From JABCPE02 sp963516675 (GTDB lineage Bacteria > Bacteroidota > Bacteroidia > Flavobacteriales > Weeksellaceae), in NCBI GenBank assembly GCA_963516675.1, contig CAUQBH010000009.1:1-64000 (forward strand): DNA of 64,000 nt, read 5' to 3'. A program made the translations under genes and the position numbers. A model generated the notes under the pieces. That model was not told the DNA's origin, made no database searches, and saw nothing but the letters and a program-made list of their open reading frames with translations. Numbering within the stretch: the first letter of the stretch is position 1; the number at the start of each line of letters is the position of its first letter. This document shows, piece after piece, positions 8,139 through 14,692 of the stretch.

Positions 8139-9035
8139 TTATTTATTATATTCATAAACCATCGTAGTAACAGTTTGATTATTAATATTCAATTTCGTTT
8201 TTATAGGGAAATTATTTTTATACTCATATTGGAATTTATACTCACTACTATCGGCTCCAATTCCATATAAATTTATTGATTTTTGGATTAAAGTAGGATT
8301 ATGGCTTACCCACCTAAAATTAAGATAATCAGCAATAGTATTTTCATCCTTATCTAAACTACAAAACTCGGCAGCCAAAACAGAAAAACCTTTGATATTT
8401 TTATATGGACTATTTTTAGCATCATATGTTACTTCTTCATCTATTATCACCATATTATTGGGATTTAGGTAAAAATGCCCATTAGGAACATTTTTGCTTA
8501 TCTCGTGATGAATTTTTGTGATATTTTCTCCATTCAAAACATAAGTATGCGTAAAATTTTCATCCCTAAGATTATAAGCATATGATTCTGAATGGTATTT
8601 TACATTTTCATTCACTGAAACCTCTGAGCTGTTATAACTATACTCTCGTGTAACGACCCTCTTATACTGAATCCCAGAATCTGATATTACTACTTCATCT
8701 ATTACTGATGACAATTTTCCGTTGTTGTACTGATAATTAGTCTTCCCTAGTTCTTCTCCTGCCTGAGAATATCTGATTTTAGATGTGATAAAATCTTTTT
8801 CATACACGAAAACAATCCTCTCACCACTTCCTTCGTCTATTATTTCCTTTAGTTCGCTATCGTTTTGGTATTCAAACCTTTTTGATATTACTTTGTTGTT
8901 TTCTGCTATTGTTACTTTAGTTGGCAGCTGCATTTTTGTGCCATTCACTAATGTTTCATCAGTCATTTTATCATTCTCTCTACTACAAGAAATGAGAAAA
9001 AGCCCTGCCATAAAAAATAAAATTATTCTTTTCAT
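8139..9035 (-). CDS. Lipoprotein with YD-repeat-like motifs
   Basis: 298 residues. Signal peptide MKRIILFFMAGLFLISCS with a lipobox Cys at 17. Body motifs such as FEYQNDSELKEIID and NYQYNNGKLSSVIDE are beta-strand rich and resemble YD repeats. The block TYDAKNSPYKNIKGFSVLAAEF corresponds to NPKNTLRNMKGFPPLVVEF in the tandem pair at 1328 and 2373, so all three belong to one family although this one is much more distant. No function is known to me. It stands alone between the ZIP gene and a divergent methyltransferase gene, and I see no perfect -7 box before it. Confidence 0.85.
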   Translation of the reverse strand: MKRIILFFMAGLFLISCSRENDKMTDETLVNGTKMQLPTKVTIAENNKVISKRFEYQNDSELKEIIDEGSGERIVFVYEKDFITSKIRYSQAGEELGKTNYQYNNGKLSSVIDEVVISDSGIQYKRVVTREYSYNSSEVSVNENVKYHSESYAYNLRDENFTHTYVLNGENITKIHHEISKNVPNGHFYLNPNNMVIIDEEVTYDAKNSPYKNIKGFSVLAAEFCSLDKDENTIADYLNFRWVSHNPTLIQKSINLYGIGADSSEYKFQYEYKNNFPIKTKLNINNQTVTTMVYEYNK

Positions 9036-9136
9036 AAATTATACTTTTTAATGGAATGCAATTTAATAATTATAAAATGAAACCTAAAGAAATTTCTATA
9101 TCTTTCTCTCTTTTTTAGTTTTTCTCTTTTATTGAC

Positions 9137-9144
9137 TAAATTTG
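9137..9144 (+). promoter_or_regulatory. -7 element of THUMP methyltransferase gene
   Basis: TAAATTTG, perfect TAnnTTTG. An in-frame TTG at 9142 lies inside it, so translation must start downstream, at the ATG at 9163. Confidence 0.65.
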
Positions 9145-9162
9145 CAGAATATTTTAAAGTTA

Positions 9163-10338
9163 ATGAATACAGAAAACATCAATATTCAAATCAAAACATT
9201 TTTTGGATTGGAAAAAACTCTCGCTGAGGAAGTTAAAAAACTAGGGGGAAGAAATGTCGAAATAAAAAACCGAGCAATAACCTGCGAGGGAGATTTAGGA
9301 TTTTTGTATAAAATCAACTATTCCTGCCGAACAGCGCTGAAAATTTTAGTACCGATACTTACTTTCAAGGCGTGGAACGAAGACCGATTTTATGATAAAA
9401 TTTTCGCATTCCCGTGGGACGAAATTCTAAGTCCAGACCAGACCTTTGCCATAGATGCTACGATAAATTCGGAAAGATTCAGGCACTCTCAGTTCATGGC
9501 CCTGAAAATGAAAGATGCCATTGTAGATTTTTTCAAGGCAAAATACAGAAAACGCCCTGATATAGACACTAAAAATCCAGAAATAAAACTCCAGCTGCAC
9601 ATAGACCGAGAGCTGGTGAGCATTTCGCTGGATAGTTCGGGAGATGCTTTATTTAAAAGAGGTTACCGAAAAGAGCAGACAGAAGCGCCTATCAATGAGG
9701 TTTTGGCGGCAGGAATGCTCCAAATCGCTGGTTGGGACGGCAAGGGAAATTTCCTAGACCCTATGTGCGGAAGTGGAACCCTTCTGATAGAGGCCGCTAT
9801 GATTGCCCTAAACCTTCCTGTACAGATTTTTAGAAAGAAATTTGCCTTCCAAAACTGGAAAAATTATGATGCTGAACTTTTCAGTAAAATCAGGGAATTT
9901 AGGCTGAATAAAATAACGGAATTTTCTGGAAAAATCATCGGCTACGATATTGATTCTTCTGCTATAAAAGCCGCAAGAACCAATGTAGAATCCATAGAAA
10001 TGGAAGACATTATAGAAATCCGAAAACAAAATTTCTTCGAGTCTAAAAAAGAGCTTTTCCCTCTGATGGTGATGTTTAATCCACCATATGACAAGAGAAT
10101 TTCCATAAAGGAAGAGGATTTTTACAAAAAAATAGGCGATACCTTTAAGCAAAACTATCCCAACACGCTTTCTTGGATTATAACCTCTGATTTAGAAGCG
10201 GTTAAGAAAATAGGACTTCGCCCTTCCAGAAAAGTCAAACTATTCAACGGAAAACTGGAATGCCGTTTCCTACAATACGAAACCTACGAGGGAACGAAAA
10301 AAACGCATAAATTTTCTAACGAAAAAGACAGTAATTAG
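9163..10338 (+). CDS. THUMP-domain class I RNA methyltransferase (RlmL N-terminal/Trm-like)
   Basis: 391 residues. The N-terminal part (about 5-165) fits a ferredoxin-like plus THUMP RNA-binding module. The catalytic half carries the SAM-binding motif DPMCGSGTLLIEAA (199-212) and the NPPY motif (306-309) typical of N-methyltransferases that modify the base amino group. It corresponds to the N-terminal half of E. coli RlmL, which makes m2G2445 in 23S rRNA; the C-terminal RlmK domain is absent. The exact target nucleotide is inference. It converges with the TPR gene, and the stop codon is part of a shared terminator hairpin. Confidence 0.9.
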   Translation: MNTENINIQIKTFFGLEKTLAEEVKKLGGRNVEIKNRAITCEGDLGFLYKINYSCRTALKILVPILTFKAWNEDRFYDKIFAFPWDEILSPDQTFAIDATINSERFRHSQFMALKMKDAIVDFFKAKYRKRPDIDTKNPEIKLQLHIDRELVSISLDSSGDALFKRGYRKEQTEAPINEVLAAGMLQIAGWDGKGNFLDPMCGSGTLLIEAAMIALNLPVQIFRKKFAFQNWKNYDAELFSKIREFRLNKITEFSGKIIGYDIDSSAIKAARTNVESIEMEDIIEIRKQNFFESKKELFPLMVMFNPPYDKRISIKEEDFYKKIGDTFKQNYPNTLSWIITSDLEAVKKIGLRPSRKVKLFNGKLECRFLQYETYEGTKKTHKFSNEKDSN

Positions 10339-10350
10339 TTACTGTCTTTT
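10323..10350. terminator. Bidirectional terminator built from two abutting stop codons
   Basis: AAAAGACAGTAA, loop TTAG, TTACTGTCTTTT: a perfect 12-bp stem. The loop contains the methyltransferase stop (TAG, 10336-10338) and the right arm begins with the TPR gene's stop (TTA on plus, 10339-10341). A-run and T-run flank it, so it can stop transcripts from both sides. Confidence 0.85.
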
Positions 10351-11715
10351 GTTTTTTATTTTATTTTTGACTTCTTCCCTTATATACGGATATTTCTGCT
10401 GCATATCTTCTGATAAGGACGGGTCTAAATCAAGCGCTATTTCAAGGAAATACTTGGCTTTCTGCTCTTCTTTCAGATGAAAATAGCAGTTGCTCATTTG
10501 ATAGAAAAGCTCCGCCCTATGGTGCTGTTTTAGGGCATTTTCTAAAAGCGAAACAGCCTCTTCATACTCACCGATGAGCATAAGCACCTCACTGTACGCA
10601 TACCAGTTATAGAAACGGTCTGGCTCCATTTCTACGATTTTTTTCAAGCAGGAAAGACTTTCTTCGAATTTTCCGCCATCTATGTATAGGAAAGCCAATT
10701 TTTTCTGATAATCCAGATTTGTTTCATTGAGTGAAAAAGCCTCTTTCGCGAAATAAAGCGCTTCCTCATATTTGTGCATTTCATAATAAACATCTGACTG
10801 CTCCATCATGGACATATAAAACTGTGGGTCTTCTCTGAGCGACTGCTGGAAAGCACTCAGAGAAGAAGCCCACTGTTTCAGCTCCTTGTAGCAAAGCCCT
10901 ATTTTATAGTAAGTAAAGGCTTTGGTGTATTCTAAATCGAGCAATTCCTCATAGACTTCTATGGCTTTTTCCCATTCGTTCAGTGCTTCATAACACGCTG
11001 CTTTGCTTCCATAAATAGACAGGGAATCGCTGTTGATTGCCAGCACATAATCAAATCCCTTGATAGCTTCTCTATAATTCTTTTTGTTAAAATGAAACTG
11101 CCCGTACTCATACCAGCCCATCTCGGAAAATGGAAATTCATCAAGATAATTTTCCAAAAACTTCCTTGCTTCATCGGCTTTATTCAGCTGATTGTAGCAA
11201 ATCATAATGTTCTCCAATGAATAATCATCGTAGGCATCATATTTTAGGGCTAATTTATAGTTTTTCAGCGCATTAAAAGGGTCTTCCAAATTCACATATT
11301 CATCCGCGATGAAATTATGCAGGAAATTCTGCTCTTCGCCGTATTTCAGAGCTTTTTCGCAATATTCTATTGCTCTTCTCGGGTTTCCAAGATTGGAATA
11401 ATATTTCGCACAGCAGACCAAAAAATCCATAGTTTCCATCGATGAATTTCTAAGCTCCGCCATCAGCTCCTTTACCTGTGTATATTTCTGCTGTTCCAAA
11501 AGAATTTCTAATCTTTTGGTTTTTATTTCTATAGAATTAGGGTGCAGTCTCAGTGCAAAATTGACAGCCAACTCCGCAAATGCAATATCTCCCAGCTCCA
11601 AATAATGCACGACAATATCTTCCAGCTCCTCTGAACTGAAATAATATTCCTCGTTATTTTCTATCATTTCTTCGAACTTTTTTACAAGTTCATTTTCAAA
11701 AAATTCCTCTTCCAA
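10339..11715 (-). CDS. Tetratricopeptide repeat protein
   Basis: 458 residues, acidic, no signal peptide or membrane helix, so cytoplasmic. From about residue 50 to 440 it is a continuous array of TPR helix pairs; recognisable units include YSNLGNPRRAIEYCEKALKY, YKIGLCYKELKQWASSLSAF and YAYSEVLMLIGEYEEAVSLL. Such arrays are protein-binding scaffolds; the partner is unknown. The start is TTG at 11715: a stop codon lies two codons upstream (TAG ATT TTG) and the next ATG is 17 residues in, after the conserved EEEFFENEL segment. A diverged copy of these first 17 codons sits at 12344-12393. It is downstream of the unknown gene at 11740. Confidence 0.88.
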   Translation of the reverse strand: MEEEFFENELVKKFEEMIENNEEYYFSSEELEDIVVHYLELGDIAFAELAVNFALRLHPNSIEIKTKRLEILLEQQKYTQVKELMAELRNSSMETMDFLVCCAKYYSNLGNPRRAIEYCEKALKYGEEQNFLHNFIADEYVNLEDPFNALKNYKLALKYDAYDDYSLENIMICYNQLNKADEARKFLENYLDEFPFSEMGWYEYGQFHFNKKNYREAIKGFDYVLAINSDSLSIYGSKAACYEALNEWEKAIEVYEELLDLEYTKAFTYYKIGLCYKELKQWASSLSAFQQSLREDPQFYMSMMEQSDVYYEMHKYEEALYFAKEAFSLNETNLDYQKKLAFLYIDGGKFEESLSCLKKIVEMEPDRFYNWYAYSEVLMLIGEYEEAVSLLENALKQHHRAELFYQMSNCYFHLKEEQKAKYFLEIALDLDPSLSEDMQQKYPYIREEVKNKIKNKRQ

Positions 11716-11720
11716 AATCT
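11674..11720 (-). repeat. Direct repeat, copy 1 (start of TPR gene)
   Basis: The first 47 bases around the TPR start codon; matches 12344-12393 with a 24-base identical core (11697-11720) and a three-base insertion plus a few substitutions elsewhere. Confidence 0.85.
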
Positions 11721-11739
11721 ATCGCTTTTAGCGTTTTAT

Positions 11740-12300
11740 TTATTGTTTTTTTGATTTCCATTGATACAGCATCAATGTTTTTCTGTCTTCCCTATCATCA
11801 AAAGAAAACTCCGTCACATCCTCTATTCTGAAAATTATATTTCCCTTATCTTCTCCATCAGTACCTATACAATGAAGCATAAAAAAATCCTCATCTGTTT
11901 CTTTTACAAAACCTGAGTAAAACGAACCATTTACCTTTACAGAAGTAAGAAAATCAGTTCTATTTTTCACTTGCTCCAAAAAAGATTTTTGCCAATTTCC
12001 CGTATCTTCACAATTTATTGGAATTTCTGTTTTTCGGTCTATCTCATATCTATGACTGATAACATAAGCCATAGTTTTGGAATATTTATTATCAAAATCA
12101 ATTTCACTAATCATAGACCTTCTCAATATTATCTTTCCTTCTTTCTTACCAAATTTAGTATAATGCTGGAATATAATAATTTCTTCATTGAAATCAATAA
12201 CCTTACCAAACCAAAATTTATCATCATCCGAATATTCATAAAGGCATAGAAATTTGTCATTTTCTTTCGAATCCAAAAGCATTTTTGTAAATAAATCCAT
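11740..12300 (-). CDS. Unknown protein with two tandem beta-barrel-like repeats
   Basis: 186 residues from ATG 12300. I do not recognise the family. The sequence contains an internal duplication: FWFGKVIDFNEEIIIF...KIILRRSMISEIDFD in the first half matches FYSGFVKETDEDFFML...NIIFRIEDVTEFSFDD in the second half. Each unit has the strand order of a small Sm/SH3-like barrel (G-V-x(5)-hydrophobic strand, then I-F/L-R). No signal or membrane segment. It lies between a diverged copy of the TPR gene start and the real TPR gene, so it looks inserted. The open frame extends to 12534, but that would run through the promoter and into the divergent gene, so the start is within 12300-12363; ATG 12363 (MDLLKSS) overlaps the repeat and is the alternative. 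Confidence 0.75.
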   Translation of the reverse strand: MDLFTKMLLDSKENDKFLCLYEYSDDDKFWFGKVIDFNEEIIIFQHYTKFGKKEGKIILRRSMISEIDFDNKYSKTMAYVISHRYEIDRKTEIPINCEDTGNWQKSFLEQVKNRTDFLTSVKVNGSFYSGFVKETDEDFFMLHCIGTDGEDKGNIIFRIEDVTEFSFDDREDRKTLMLYQWKSKKQ

Positions 12301-12343
12301 AATTTCAATTAATTTTAAATTATTAATTCCCTCATCATTTTTT

Positions 12344-12393
12344 GAACTTTTTAACAAGTCCATTTTTTTCAAAAAATTCCTCTTCCAAAATCT
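12344..12393 (-). pseudogene. Remnant copy of TPR gene start (direct repeat, copy 2)
   Basis: Read on the minus strand from TTG it gives EEEFFEKNGLVKKFKK then TGA, compared with EEEFFENELVKKFEEM at the real TPR start. Frame and spacing are kept up to the stop. It lies just after a perfect -7 box, so this was probably the original site of the TPR gene start. Confidence 0.75.
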
Positions 12394-12406
12394 GCTAATT
12401 TTTCTA

Positions 12407-12414
12407 CAAAGGTA
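12407..12414 (-). promoter_or_regulatory. -7 element of unknown gene / TPR unit
   Basis: Minus strand TACCTTTG, perfect TAnnTTTG, about 14 bases before the remnant TTG start at 12388. It now drives the unknown gene and presumably the TPR gene behind it. Confidence 0.6.
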
Positions 12415-12446
12415 AAAGTTTTTATTATCTGATGAGAATTTATTTT

Positions 12447-12454
12447 TAATTTTG
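12447..12454 (+). promoter_or_regulatory. -7 element of RDD gene
   Basis: TAATTTTG, perfect TAnnTTTG, 24 bases before the ATG at 12479. The in-frame TTG at 12452 is inside the box and cannot be the start. Confidence 0.6.
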
Positions 12455-12478
12455 TATAAATATATAAAAACTTTTCTT

Positions 12479-12988
12479 ATGATACTAAAACAACTATCTT
12501 CTACTGTACAAAACAATAGAGCCAGCCAAGGCACGCGGCTTCTTAATTATCTCATAGACTTTACAGTATTCTACATTTTCATTTTCTTTTTAGGTATATT
12601 TCTAGGAATACTTGCTGCTATAGGAATAGAAGCTCCTCTACAATGGCTTTTGTATCTAGACGGAAATCGTGCTCTTGATTATTTAGTTACCAGCATTTTA
12701 TATTTCATTTACATATTCTCTTTTGAATATTTCACCAAAGGTAGAAGTATTGGAAAATACATCACAAAGACTAAAGTAGTCTCAATCGATGGAACGACTC
12801 CTACACAGAAAGATTTTTTTATCCGAAACATATCAAGATTAGTTCCTTTTGATGGACTTTCTTTCTTGAAAGAAGATGGAGGATGGCATGACTTATGGTC
12901 AGATACCCGCGTTGTTAATTGGGAAAAATATAAATCTGATTATGAAATGCAACAAGAGCTAAATGAATTGGGTAAAAATCCAAATTAA
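12479..12988 (+). CDS. RDD family membrane protein
   Basis: 169 residues. The RDD signature is seen as the N-terminal ASQGTRLLNYLIDF (Arg and Asp) before the first membrane helix and a second Asp-containing helix later; GRSIGKYITKTKVVS after the third hydrophobic segment is also typical. Three membrane helices at about 24-50, 65-85 and a shorter one. RDD proteins are small inner-membrane proteins, some of which affect ion homeostasis, most uncharacterised. The C-terminus is soluble and charged. Single gene with promoter and shared terminator. Confidence 0.85.
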   Translation: MILKQLSSTVQNNRASQGTRLLNYLIDFTVFYIFIFFLGIFLGILAAIGIEAPLQWLLYLDGNRALDYLVTSILYFIYIFSFEYFTKGRSIGKYITKTKVVSIDGTTPTQKDFFIRNISRLVPFDGLSFLKEDGGWHDLWSDTRVVNWEKYKSDYEMQQELNELGKNPN

Positions 12989-12996
12989 GAAATAAT

Positions 12997-13022
12997 AAAA
13001 ACCATCTGTTTAGATGGTTTTT
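12997..13022. terminator. Bidirectional terminator between RDD gene and glmM
   Basis: AAAAACCATCT, loop GTTT, AGATGGTTTTT: perfect 11-bp stem with A-run and T-run, between two convergent genes. Confidence 0.88.
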
Positions 13023-13030
13023 ATTTTTAT

Positions 13031-14416
13031 TTAAGCTATAAAACTTCTAATTTCCTCAATAAATCTATCACCAAGCTCATCGGCTTCTTTTTGGGATTTT
13101 GCTTCAGTATAGATACGGATTATCGGTTCTGTATTAGATTTTCTAAGATGAACCCAGTTCTCCGCAAAATCTATTTTCACTCCATCTATCGTAGAAATTT
13201 CCTCGTTTTGATATTTTGTTTTTATCTTCTCCAAAACCTCATCTACATTGATTTCTGGCGTCAGTTCTATTTTTTTCTTACCCATAAAGTAGGCAGGATA
13301 TGTAGCCCTTAGTTCAGAAACTGTTTTGTTTTCTTTCGCCAAATGTGTCAAAAACAATGCTGCCCCAACTAATGAATCCCTTCCGTAGTGCAGGTCTGGA
13401 TAGATAATTCCACCGTTCCCTTCTCCACCGATAACGGCATTTTTCTCCTTCATCAGAGTCACTACATTCACCTCTCCCACTGCACTCGCAAAATACTCAG
13501 AATCATGTGTTTTCGCTACATCTCGCAGTGCGCGGCTAGAAGAAAGATTGGACACTGCCACGCCTTTTTTATGTCTTAAAAGATAATCTGCTACGGCTAC
13601 CAAAGTGTATTCCTCACCAAACATTTCTCCTTTTTCATCGATAAGAGCGAGTCTATCCACATCGGGATCAACCACGATTCCCAAATCTGCTTTTTCCTTT
13701 TTCACCAAATCACAAATGTCCGTAAGGTGTTCTTTCAAAGGTTCTGGGTTATGCGGGAAATGTCCGTTTGGCTCACAATAAAGCTTAACCACCTCACAAC
13801 CAAGCTGCTCCAAAAGTGGCGGAAGAGCCATTCCTCCAGTGGAATTTACGGCATCCAGCACTACTTTGAATTTTTTAGCCTTCACTGCCTCTGCATCTAC
13901 CATCGGCAGGGCAAGAATTTTAGCGATATGAACCGCGAAACCATCTTCTCTAATCTCGTATTTACCAAGGTTATCCACCTCTGCATAGCCAAAATCTTCA
14001 CGCTCGGCAAGCGCCAAAACCTCAGCTCCGTTTTCTCCATTGATAAATTCTCCTTTTTCATTAAGAAGTTTCAGAGCGTTCCATTGTTTAGGATTGTGCG
14101 AAGCCGTAAGGATAATTCCGCCATCTGCCCCAAGTTCTGGCACCATCACCTCCACCGTAGGCGTAGTAGAAAGCCCAAGATCTATCACATGGATACCCAG
14201 CCCCTGCAAAGTAGCAGAAACCAGCGAAGAAACCATCTGCCCCGAAATTCTGGCATCTCTACCGATAACGAGCGTCAAGTCCTTTTTACCTTTGTTATTC
14301 TGAAGCCAAGACCCAAATGCAGAAGTAAATTTCACCACATCCAGCGGTGTGAGATTATCTCCCACTTTTCCTCCGATAGTCCCTCTAATTCCTGAAATTG
14401 ATTTTATTAATGACAT
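13031..14416 (-). CDS. glmM: Phosphoglucosamine mutase (phosphohexomutase family)
   Basis: 461 residues. Four-domain alpha-D-phosphohexomutase: active-site TASHNP at 104-109 with the phosphorylated Ser106, metal loop DPDVDR at 250-255, a GEGNGG sugar-binding loop near 333, and the C-terminal phosphate-binding SNTEPIIRIYTEA near 430. The start MSLIKSISGIRGTIGG is typical of the Bacteroidota GlmM group, which converts glucosamine-6-phosphate to glucosamine-1-phosphate for UDP-GlcNAc, peptidoglycan and lipid A. Phosphomannomutase activity cannot be excluded by sequence. Single gene with a promoter 25 bases upstream. Confidence 0.9.
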   Translation of the reverse strand: MSLIKSISGIRGTIGGKVGDNLTPLDVVKFTSAFGSWLQNNKGKKDLTLVIGRDARISGQMVSSLVSATLQGLGIHVIDLGLSTTPTVEVMVPELGADGGIILTASHNPKQWNALKLLNEKGEFINGENGAEVLALAEREDFGYAEVDNLGKYEIREDGFAVHIAKILALPMVDAEAVKAKKFKVVLDAVNSTGGMALPPLLEQLGCEVVKLYCEPNGHFPHNPEPLKEHLTDICDLVKKEKADLGIVVDPDVDRLALIDEKGEMFGEEYTLVAVADYLLRHKKGVAVSNLSSSRALRDVAKTHDSEYFASAVGEVNVVTLMKEKNAVIGGEGNGGIIYPDLHYGRDSLVGAALFLTHLAKENKTVSELRATYPAYFMGKKKIELTPEINVDEVLEKIKTKYQNEEISTIDGVKIDFAENWVHLRKSNTEPIIRIYTEAKSQKEADELGDRFIEEIRSFIA

Positions 14417-14440
14417 ATTTTTTCTGTTTTGAAAGTCCTA

Positions 14441-14448
14441 CAAAGATA
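14441..14448 (-). promoter_or_regulatory. -7 element of glmM
   Basis: Minus strand TATCTTTG, perfect TAnnTTTG; predicted leader about 18 bases. Confidence 0.6.
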
Positions 14449-14549
14449 AGAAATACGAGCGGCATACCCAAGAAATATCCTAAATATTGGGTAGAATTTG
14501 AGCCGTTAAAGAGCTTTAAAAAAGAAAAAATTATTTCGCTAAAAATAAA

Positions 14550-14684
14550 CTACGAACAGCCACAACCTCTGTCACAACCGTTTCCTTTCTTCTTGGAAGA
14601 AAAATTTTTAGTGAAAATTCTCACAAGACAATAAACCGCCATCAGCAGTATCATTACAATGATAACATATTGAAAATAAAGCAT
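14550..14684 (-). CDS. FeoB-associated Cys-rich membrane protein
   Basis: A 44-residue open frame. One membrane helix (about residues 4-24, hydrophobic YVIIVMILLMAVYCL), then a lysine-rich stretch and a tail ending GCDRGCGCS with three cysteines. This matches the small Cys-rich protein (Pfam FeoB_associated) that follows feoB in many bacteria and may play the part of FeoC or help handle ferrous iron. It starts nine bases after the feoB stop, in the same direction. The three tail cysteines plus Cys19 in the membrane could bind metal; that is inference. Confidence 0.85.
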   Translation of the reverse strand: MLYFQYVIIVMILLMAVYCLVRIFTKNFSSKKKGNGCDRGCGCS

Positions 14685-14692
14685 TTCTTTAA

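Noticed and set aside
12301..12534. N-terminal extension of the unknown gene (start at 12534)
   Set aside because: It would run through the -7 box at 12407 and into the divergent RDD gene, and through the repeat copy of the TPR start.
13727..14395. 222-residue open frame on the plus strand
   Set aside because: Antisense to glmM and without any family likeness.
14398..14634. 78-residue open frame on the plus strand
   Set aside because: It overlaps the glmM start and promoter and the Cys-rich feo gene on the other strand; no domain and no promoter.
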